From CBDULX01 sp965368175 (GTDB lineage: Bacteria; Pseudomonadota; Gammaproteobacteria; SZUA-229), in NCBI GenBank assembly GCA_965368175.1, contig CBDULX010000090.1, positions 1-11,920 on the forward strand: 11,920 nt of DNA. Direction: 5' to 3'. Below, one piece after another: positions 6,879 through 11,920 of the stretch (position 1 is its first letter; each line of letters starts with the position of its first letter). The notes under the pieces were generated by a model. That model searched no databases and was not told where the DNA came from. It saw only the letters and a program-made list of their open reading frames with translations. The position numbers and the translations under genes are program-made.

Positions 6879-7259
6879 TTAAACGATATCATCATCGGCA
6901 TAGTATCTTAACTTATCAGGAAGATCTCCAGGAAATTTTACTAATTCCTTGCTTTCCTGTTCGATAAGGACAATTTTTTGTCCACCCTTTGAAAGCTGTT
7001 TGTTTGAATCGGAGTCGTAAAACATGAAAACTATTTCAAAAAGTGCAGATTTTGTTGCCAGAGAGTCCTCCAGTTCAAACATATTGGGGCAAATATACTC
7101 GCAAAACCATTTATCACGACATAAGCCCTGCCAGTCAAAATAACGGGCAAAATAGATATTTCCATAGGCATTAGAGTCTTTGAGACAGGGCGTTATTTTA
7201 AATTGCCAGATATTTAGTAAACTGTTGGTAACTTCAGACAGGCAAAGAATATGGGACAT
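6879..7259 (-). CDS. Short hotdog-fold thioesterase-like protein (enediyne-thioesterase type)
   Basis: This 126-residue protein resembles acyl-CoA/acyl-carrier thioesterases of the 4HBT hotdog superfamily. Residues 27-50 carry the pattern K-DSN-x-x-GNIYF-x-x-YFDWQG-x-x-R. This is close to the TN-x-x-GNVYF-x-x-Y-x-x-WQG-x-x-RE signature of the CalE7/DynE7 branch, whose active-site residues cluster in this stretch (here N30, Y40, R48). The end of the fold is recognisable as KGGQKIVLI (91-99). Between about residues 75 and 80 the family normally has roughly 20 more residues (part of the central sheet), so the protein appears shortened. The reading frame is clean, so this is not an obvious frameshift. 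AGGAG 7 bases before the ATG is an excellent ribosome-binding site, suggesting the gene is expressed. It precedes the kinase by 87 bases on the same strand. Whether it is catalytically active is doubtful. Confidence 0.7.
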   Translation of the reverse strand: MSHILCLSEVTNSLLNIWQFKITPCLKDSNAYGNIYFARYFDWQGLCRDKWFCEYICPNMFELEDSLATKSALFEIVFMFYDSDSNKQLSKGGQKIVLIEQESKELVKFPGDLPDKLRYYADDDIV

Positions 7260-7266
7260 GTTTATG

Positions 7267-7271
7267 CTCCT
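7267..7271 (-). promoter_or_regulatory. Strong ribosome-binding site of the thioesterase-like gene
   Basis: On the minus strand AGGAG lies 7 bases before the ATG at 7259-7257, fixing the start of the shortened thioesterase-like gene. Confidence 0.7.
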
Positions 7272-7362
7272 GTTCCTGTTAGTCTACAACATGAGTGTAT
7301 CTTGAACCGCTAATAAGCTGTATATCATAAATCATTTATATAGGGCCTGGGCATATTGTAAT

Positions 7363-7381
7363 CTGATTATCAGTCTGACTG
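7363..7381. repeat. Two overlapping 11-base palindromes, possible operator
   Basis: CTGAT-T-ATCAG (7363-7373) and CAGTC-T-GACTG (7371-7381) are both perfect inverted repeats with a one-base centre and share the bases CAG. They lie about 105 bases upstream of the thioesterase-like start codon. A transcription-factor operator is possible but unproven. Confidence 0.35.
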
Positions 7382-7547
7382 GCTTGTTTTTCATGGGTAG
7401 CTATCCAGGTATCCTCTGATAAAGACCTGATAGTTTTATACTGGCTAAAAGCGTCCAGATTGCCCCCTATTTCGTTGTAATAGAATGACTGTTTCGCCTC
7501 ATTTCATAAAAAATCTAAACACTCATCGCTGCCTGCGACAACCAGGC

Positions 7548-8138
7548 TCAATCAAAGGTCCCTAATTTATATGCTAAATGCTGTTTAATACCTGGCCATT
7601 CATTTTTAATAATGCTGTAAAGTACGGAGTCTCTTACGCGGCCATCAGGCATAAGCATATGGTTTCGCAGTATGCCTTCTTCTTTGGCGCCCAGACGTAA
7701 TATTGCCTGTCGAGAGCTGCTATTAAGGTAATCTGTCAATAATTCAACCCGGTTCAGTTCTAAAACCTCAAAAGCATGGGATAGCATCAATAACTTTGCC
7801 TCTGTGTTGATCCGGGTTTTCTGCCAGCTTTTACCCAGGAATGTAAAACCAATTTCAATCCGTTTATTGGCCAGGTTGGCTTTCATGAATCTGGTGGAGC
7901 CGGCAATCTGGTTTGAATGTTTATCAATTGTGGCGAATGCCAGTCCATCACCAGAATCCTGGGCCTGTTTTGCATTAGCTAAAAATTCATCAATTTTGTT
8001 CGTATGGGGCACCAGGGTAAAGTACAGTTTCCATAATTCGCCATCTGTGATGGCATCACACAGACCTTTTTTATGTTCGTTTGACAGGGGTTCCAGTCGG
8101 ACAAATTGTCCTTCTAATGTTATGGCCTCGATTTTCAT
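7548..8138 (-). CDS. GNAT-family N-acetyltransferase, RimJ/RimL type
   Basis: This 196-residue protein belongs to the GNAT superfamily, which transfers an acetyl group from acetyl-CoA to an amine. The visible order is typical of the RimJ/RimL subgroup: an N-terminal L-x-x-x-FVRLEPLS strand (8-19), a central strand AFATI (67-71) followed by IAGSTRF (78-84), IEIGFTFLGKSWQKT (94-108) leading into the acetyl-CoA-binding turn, and NRVELLTDYLNSSSRQAI (129-146) with the following RLGAKEEGILRNHM (148-161). The closing RDSVLYSIIKNEWP is also typical. AAAGGA close before the ATG supports the start. It lies 93 bases after thiE on the same strand, with no clear terminator between. The substrate is not predictable; many relatives act on ribosomal protein N-termini, small amines or antibiotics. 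Confidence 0.85.
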   Translation of the reverse strand: MKIEAITLEGQFVRLEPLSNEHKKGLCDAITDGELWKLYFTLVPHTNKIDEFLANAKQAQDSGDGLAFATIDKHSNQIAGSTRFMKANLANKRIEIGFTFLGKSWQKTRINTEAKLLMLSHAFEVLELNRVELLTDYLNSSSRQAILRLGAKEEGILRNHMLMPDGRVRDSVLYSIIKNEWPGIKQHLAYKLGTFD

Positions 8139-8231
8139 GACTGTCCTTTAGTCAGGTATTTTATTTTTGGAATATAGTTTTAGAGTTAAGAGAAATTCAG
8201 AATGTTTGTCTGACTGTAAATTAACAGGTTT

Positions 8232-8864
8232 TTAACTATAGTGTTTCTGAAAAAGTGTGCTGAATGCCGCACTAGCTGAAAACACATCGTTATTCGCAAA
8301 TACATCACTGATTACAGCTAACATATCGGCACCAGCTTCCAGCAACTGGTTTGCATTGTTTAATGTTATACCGCCAATGGCGCATATAGGTGTCTGTATC
8401 TGGTTACGTGCCTGAGTTAATAGTTCCAGGCTTGCCCGTGGTGCATCCGGTTTAGTGGGTGATGGGAAAAAACTTCCGAAGGCGATGTAATCGGCACCTT
8501 GCTGTTCTGCAACTTGTGCCAGGGCTAGTTGATTGTAACAGGATACTCCTATGATCTTATGGTTGCCGAACTGTTGGCGGATGTCATAAATCGTACCATC
8601 ATCTCGGCCGATGTGCAGGCCATCGGCATTAGTCGCCAGGGCCAGTTCTATGTCGTCGTTGATGATGCACAGGGACTGATACTGGTCACACAGATGTTTG
8701 ACTTCACTGGCCTGTTGCAGACGTTTGCTGTGGTCGCGGGTTTTGTCCCGGTACTGGATGATGCGTGCGCCGCCTTTTAGTGCCAGTTCGATGGTTTCTG
8801 CAAATCTGGACTCTGGAATCAGTCTGGTATCGGTGATGGCGTACAGCCCGCTCAGGGATTTCAT
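8232..8864 (-). CDS. thiE: Thiamine-phosphate synthase ThiE
   Basis: ThiE joins hydroxymethylpyrimidine diphosphate to the thiazole phosphate to give thiamine monophosphate in the cytoplasm. The 210-residue length is normal for the family. Motifs along the TIM barrel are LYAITD (7-12), IIQYRDK (35-41), IINDD (67-71) with Mg-binding acidic residues, DGLHIGRDD (81-89), FGSFFPSPTK (129-138) corresponding to the GP-x-x-x-T-x-TK phosphate loop, AIGGI (162-166) and AVISDVF (183-189). The glycine-proline of the usual loop is replaced by GS, a modest variation. The start codon overlaps the thiD stop by 4 bases (ATGA) with GGAG 11 bases upstream, so the two are translationally coupled and supply consecutive steps. 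Confidence 0.96.
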   Translation of the reverse strand: MKSLSGLYAITDTRLIPESRFAETIELALKGGARIIQYRDKTRDHSKRLQQASEVKHLCDQYQSLCIINDDIELALATNADGLHIGRDDGTIYDIRQQFGNHKIIGVSCYNQLALAQVAEQQGADYIAFGSFFPSPTKPDAPRASLELLTQARNQIQTPICAIGGITLNNANQLLEAGADMLAVISDVFANNDVFSASAAFSTLFQKHYS

Positions 8865-9628
8865 GTTAATTTATTCTCCAGGCGCTGTGGAATCCATTGG
8901 CCCTGCCCCAGAGCTTGCGCATCATTTAATGTCTGATAGGTGTAATCCAGCGCCTGCTTAACCGCTGTTCTTGTATCGAATCCATTTGCCATGAGTGCCG
9001 CGATACTGGCTGCCAGGGTGCAGCCTGATCCGTGGTATTCATGTGGCAGGCGTGGGTAACTCCATTGCTGCTGAGTGCCTGACATTAATAATATATGGTT
9101 TACATCGCTGGTGTCAGCATGGCTGCCGGTGAGCAGGCAGGCTTTCGCACCTAGCAGGGGCAGAGCCTGAAACAGATCGCTGGCAGAATGGGTGAGGCGT
9201 CTGGCTTCTGGAAGGTTAGGCGTGATTATCCGGCATCGGGGAATGATAGCGGTTTTGATTGTATCTACCAGGCTATCATTGGCAAGATCGCTACCACCTC
9301 CCGCGGCCAGGATCGGGTCAAGTACCACTGGAATTTCGGGGTGTTGATGTAGTATGTCGGCGATGACCGTTGCTACTTCATAGCTGCCAATCAGGCCAAT
9401 TTTGATCACCTTTATCGACATGTCGTTTAAAACGGTATTGGCCTGTTTGTGGACCAGCTCAGGATCAACCGTGCTGAGTTCATAAACGTTTTTTGTGTCC
9501 TGCACAGTGAGGCAGGTGATAATGCTGGCGGCATGAGCACCCATGGCATTAATGGCTTCGATGTCGGCCTGAATGCCGGCGCCGCCAGAGGGGTCCAGTC
9601 CGGAAAAACACAGTACAACAGGTTTCAT
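8861..9628 (-). CDS. thiD: Hydroxymethylpyrimidine/phosphomethylpyrimidine kinase ThiD
   Basis: ThiD phosphorylates HMP and then HMP phosphate, giving the pyrimidine diphosphate used by ThiE. The 255-residue protein shows the ribokinase-type N-terminus FSGLDPSGGAGIQAD (8-22) that binds HMP, VLDPIL (102-107), the ITPNLPEA segment (135-142) and the anion hole GSGCTLA (200-206) with its catalytic region. Length and motifs are complete, with no sign of truncation. Upstream it overlaps the class II aldolase-like gene by 4 bases and downstream thiE by 4 bases. No strong ribosome-binding site precedes it, consistent with coupling. Genes for thiazole synthesis (thiG, thiS, thiO) and thiC are not in the window. 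Confidence 0.96.
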   Translation of the reverse strand: MKPVVLCFSGLDPSGGAGIQADIEAINAMGAHAASIITCLTVQDTKNVYELSTVDPELVHKQANTVLNDMSIKVIKIGLIGSYEVATVIADILHQHPEIPVVLDPILAAGGGSDLANDSLVDTIKTAIIPRCRIITPNLPEARRLTHSASDLFQALPLLGAKACLLTGSHADTSDVNHILLMSGTQQQWSYPRLPHEYHGSGCTLAASIAALMANGFDTRTAVKQALDYTYQTLNDAQALGQGQWIPQRLENKLT

Positions 9629-10185
9629 TTAAGGGTGCCGGCCTGTTTAGCCAGGAGCCAGGTTTTGGCGGATAACTCGAAGGAGCAGGTCCATTTGTAG
9701 GCCAGGTTTATGGTTTCAGCACAGGCGTAAACGCCATGCCCTCTCACCACAGCCACCGGGTATTCAGCCAGAGCACTGGAAACGGCCTCAGCCGCCTGTT
9801 CCAGGTAACGATCATAGGGGATAGTAATAACGGGTACTTTGCTGAAATAGAACTGACCTTCGAAATCCACCGGGTGGAAATCTTCACCGTTGAGTGTACA
9901 GGCCACGCTATAGGCCCCATGGCTGTGCAAGATGCCCTGGGCTTTGGGCTGTTTTAGATAGACCTGACGGTGCAGTTCTGCATCCAGTGAGGCTTTTTCG
10001 CCCAGTTGGCCGTCGAGACTACAGTGCACCAGATGGCTGGCTTCCAGCAGGTCGGCACAGGAACCTGTGGGGGTCACCCAGAAGTGTTGATTATCACGGA
10101 TCGAGGCATTGCCGCTATGTGAATCGTTGTAGCCGTAGTACCTTAACCAGTGGTAATGGCGAACCAGTTCATGTTTTATATCCAT
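9625..10185 (-). CDS. Class II aldolase/adducin-family protein, coupled to thiD
   Basis: This 186-residue, zinc-type class II aldolase-like enzyme is a little shorter than FucA, AraD or MtnB (about 200-230). It has SGNAS (24-28) and TPTG (38-41) for phosphate binding, E70 in the DAELHR segment as the likely catalytic acid/base, zinc ligands H87 and H89 in ILHSHG, and the third zinc ligand H150 in VVRGHGVYA. All key positions are present, so it is probably active as an aldolase, epimerase or dehydratase on a phosphorylated sugar. Its stop overlaps the thiD start by 4 bases. No good ribosome-binding site precedes the ATG at 10185, which lies 52 bases after the SirB1-like gene. The substrate is unknown. 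Options include methylthioribulose phosphate dehydration (MtnB), 5-deoxypentose phosphate cleavage, or an undescribed step linked to thiamine; only the physical coupling supports the last. Confidence 0.87.
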   Translation of the reverse strand: MDIKHELVRHYHWLRYYGYNDSHSGNASIRDNQHFWVTPTGSCADLLEASHLVHCSLDGQLGEKASLDAELHRQVYLKQPKAQGILHSHGAYSVACTLNGEDFHPVDFEGQFYFSKVPVITIPYDRYLEQAAEAVSSALAEYPVAVVRGHGVYACAETINLAYKWTCSFELSAKTWLLAKQAGTLK

Positions 10186-10237
10186 GGCGGAAGTCTACTC
10201 TTACCGGCAATGGTGTTCCAGCCCTGAACAAAGTGAA

Positions 10238-11077
10238 TTAGCTGATGTGACGGCAGGCTTCTGAGAGTTCGATAATGCGTTCTCGAACGTTCTGCAAATC
10301 CCTGGAGTGAGGATTAATCTGAATGAAACGCTTGTAATCTTTGAGTGCCGGTGTTGAACATTCCAGCTGGTCGTAGATGTGGGCTCGGGCATGAATGGCA
10401 TCGGCGGGATCAGAATCCAGCTTGACCATGTATTCGGCCATGTGCAGGGCTTTTTCCCAGTCTTCATTGAACATGTATAGATTGCGCAGATTGCGCAGTA
10501 CACGAATAATAATATCTCGTTTGGTGCTGGTGGCCAGCAAACCATAGAAGTGGGCACTTTTCAGCTGGTCACCATAAAACACCTGTAGTCGATCTTCGAG
10601 ATCGTCTTCGCTGAGTGAAATACCGCCGAAATAGGGATCCAGTACGATGGCGCCATCATTGATTTCCAGTTTTACCAGAAAATGGCCGGGAAATGAGACT
10701 CCGGTTAAAGGCAGGCCCAGTCGTTGGCCGAGTTCGATGTAGAGTATCGACAGACTGATGGGTATTCCCCGTTTGGAATCAATAACATCGTTGAGGAAGC
10801 TGTTTTTGGGGTCGTAGTAATGGTCGGAGTTGCCTTCGAAACCCTTTTCAACAAACAGCACCTGGTTTAACTGTTTGAGAATGTCGCTGGCACCGGGTTC
10901 ATCGGGTAATCGATGACGAATTTCATCCGCCAGGGCATGGATCTGGCCCATGTAAGTGTCTATGTTGAGTTCAGGATATTCCAGTCGCGCGATCATCAGC
11001 GCAGCCTCGGCCAGGTTGATTTCATTATCCGGCTGATTCAGGAATTGCTCAAATTCTGATTTTACACTGTCCATCAT
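10238..11077 (-). CDS. SirB1/YchA-family transglutaminase-like protein with TPR C-terminus
   Basis: This 279-residue cytoplasmic protein is of the SirB1 type found across Gammaproteobacteria. The N-terminal half carries a transglutaminase-like core: FLNDVIDSKRGIPISLSILYIELGQ (94-118), VSFPGHFLVK (127-136) with the conserved H132, and LDPYFGG (146-152) with D147. The position where active transglutaminases have cysteine is occupied by GIPISL, as I would expect for this family, so protease or crosslinking activity should not be assumed. Residues from about 185 to 260 form TPR-like helix pairs (RNLYMFNEDWEKALHMAEYM and HARAHIYDQLE with LKDYKRFIQINP). Two tandem ATGs (11077 and 11074) could start the protein. 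The first is nearer a GAGGG element 11 bases upstream and is preferred. The molecular function of the family is not established. Confidence 0.85.
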   Translation of the reverse strand: MMDSVKSEFEQFLNQPDNEINLAEAALMIARLEYPELNIDTYMGQIHALADEIRHRLPDEPGASDILKQLNQVLFVEKGFEGNSDHYYDPKNSFLNDVIDSKRGIPISLSILYIELGQRLGLPLTGVSFPGHFLVKLEINDGAIVLDPYFGGISLSEDDLEDRLQVFYGDQLKSAHFYGLLATSTKRDIIIRVLRNLRNLYMFNEDWEKALHMAEYMVKLDSDPADAIHARAHIYDQLECSTPALKDYKRFIQINPHSRDLQNVRERIIELSEACRHIS

Positions 11078-11206
11078 GGTGTAGGCGACCCTCTAAACAT
11101 ACAACAAGTCTGGTTCAGGGATGATGATTTTTCAAGTTTATGAGCGACATTAGTTGGTGTTTTTATATATAAATTATCTTTGACGCAAATAAGTGGTGAA
11201 AACAGC
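11078..11206. other. Intergenic gap between cpdA and the SirB1-like gene
   Basis: The 129 bases are AT-rich around 11158-11180 and probably carry the promoter for the SirB1-like/aldolase/thiD/thiE set. I see no TPP riboswitch, tRNA or strong terminator hairpin here. Confidence 0.4.
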
Positions 11207-11920
11207 CTAAAATGGACATCGGGCCACACGGCTTGTTAATACTCCCTGAGGGCTAAGGTTTAAAAGTCGATAACCCGGTGGTTTATTGTCGGTAGCAAAG
11301 TTATCAGAATGAGGTTTGAACTGAATACAGGTGGAAGGGCAGCCCAGCAATAGGAAATGTTCCCATTGGAACTCAAATTTCTGATGAATATGGCCAAATA
11401 TAATAGCCTTCAGTTGTGGGTAAGCAATCAGCTGGTTCAGTAATTGATCACCGTTGTTAATGCAAATATTGTCCAGCCATTGGCATTGAATGCTGGACGG
11501 AGGGTGGTGGGTGAATAACAGGGCCGGTTTTGTATTTTCTCTGAGTTGTCGATTTAGCTGTTCCAGGGTCTGATCCTTGATCTGTCCATGCACCTGCTTA
11601 TCAATATGGCTGTCGGCAAACAGCAATTGCCAGTGTTCCAGTTGAATCTGTTCTGGCATGGCAATCTGGTCGTCCAGTAAATAATGTTCAATGATGTGAG
11701 CATCATCATGGTTGCCAGGAGTGACATACACCGGGCAATCAAATTGTTGCAGACTGGTTTTGAGGTGTCGGGCAGAAGCTTCGCCGCCTTCGTGGGTGAG
11801 GTCACCGGTGACCACGACATAATCGATTTTTGGAATGTTGGTCAACGCATGCCTGATAACATGATCCAGGGACTGATTGGGGCGAGTGCCATAAAAGTTT
11901 CTGACATCCTTATCATGAAT
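11207..11920 (-). CDS. cpdA: Cyclic AMP phosphodiesterase CpdA-type metallophosphoesterase (5' end off window)
   Basis: The frame stays open to the right edge, giving 237 visible residues without the extreme N-terminus. An internal TTG at 11845 should not be taken as the start, because the upstream residues (HDKDVRNFYGTRPNQSLDHV) match the region that follows the first metal motif D-x-H in CpdA; that motif itself must lie just outside. Visible calcineurin-like motifs are TGDLTHEG (38-45), GNHDD (69-73), THHPP (137-141) and GHIH (176-179), all binding the di-metal centre. CpdA hydrolyses 3',5'-cAMP to AMP and so tunes CRP activity. With the missing N-terminus the protein would be close to the usual 270 or so residues. 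Another class III nucleotide phosphodiesterase cannot be fully excluded. The gene ends 129 bases before the SirB1-like gene on the same strand. Confidence 0.85.
   Translation of the reverse strand: MHDKDVRNFYGTRPNQSLDHVIRHALTNIPKIDYVVVTGDLTHEGGEASARHLKTSLQQFDCPVYVTPGNHDDAHIIEHYLLDDQIAMPEQIQLEHWQLLFADSHIDKQVHGQIKDQTLEQLNRQLRENTKPALLFTHHPPSSIQCQWLDNICINNGDQLLNQLIAYPQLKAIIFGHIHQKFEFQWEHFLLLGCPSTCIQFKPHSDNFATDNKPPGYRLLNLSPQGVLTSRVARCPF

Larger units (their letters stand above)
7260..7547. other. Intergenic region with two overlapping palindromes
   Basis: This AT-rich, 288-base gap lies between the acetyltransferase stop and the thioesterase start, both on the minus strand. I see no gene in it. 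It must hold the promoter of the thioesterase-kinase-regulator set, but I cannot pick a convincing -35/-10 pair; a TATGAT-like hexamer lies near 7323-7328 on the minus strand. At 7363-7381, two perfect 5+1+5 inverted repeats overlap (see the findings). Confidence 0.5.

Noticed and set aside
7531..7552. Possible terminator hairpin GCCTG/CAGGC after the acetyltransferase
   Set aside because: A 5-base stem, and the nearest T-run is well beyond it; not convincing.
10261..10266. CTGAGA, a core element of TPP riboswitches
   Set aside because: It is on the plus strand inside the SirB1-like coding region, whereas the thi genes are on the minus strand; no companion motifs.
11207..11845. TTG at 11845 as the start of the phosphodiesterase
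   Set aside because: The frame continues upstream to the window edge with residues matching the family, and the first metal-binding motif must lie further upstream.

Overview
The window looks like a chromosomal segment of a gammaproteobacterium. The evidence is the neighbourhood of cpdA, a SirB1/YchA-type protein, thiD and thiE, together with a MtrA/DmsE-type decaheme cytochrome. Base composition is uneven. The thi block is fairly GC-rich (34 of 60 bases at 9301-9360, counted by hand), while the signalling block is AT-rich (19 of 60 at 4921-4980). I see no insertion sequence, tRNA, rRNA or CRISPR array.

Region 1 (1-4340) is an electron-transfer locus built around a divergent intergenic region. 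Leftward run a decaheme MtrA/DmsE-family cytochrome and the first codons of a following gene, which by context is probably the outer-membrane MtrB/PioB-type barrel. Rightward run a periplasmic di-heme class I cytochrome and a 670-residue inner-membrane protein. The latter fuses nine c-type heme sites (one of them the unusual CX3CH form) to a six-helix b-type cytochrome, an architecture like Geobacter CbcL. Between the two directions lies a perfect FNR/Anr-type palindrome. Together these parts could form a route quinone pool - CbcL-like protein - di-heme carrier - decaheme/barrel conduit - cell exterior, working as extracellular respiration or electron uptake. The direction of flow cannot be read from the sequence.

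Region 2 (4426-7259) is on the minus strand. It encodes a shortened hotdog thioesterase-like protein, a 7TM histidine kinase and a response regulator with an insertion in its receiver domain and an unclassified C-terminal domain. Kinase and regulator overlap by 4 bp. A strong hairpin at 4370-4400 separates this set from the convergent cytochrome operon.

Region 3 (7548-11920), also minus strand, holds housekeeping genes. They are a GNAT acetyltransferase, thiE, thiD, a class II aldolase-family gene overlapping thiD, a SirB1-like transglutaminase/TPR protein, and cpdA, which runs off the right edge. The aldolase, thiD and thiE are joined by consecutive 4-bp ATGA overlaps and are surely co-translated, so the aldolase-like gene is a candidate partner of thiamine metabolism.
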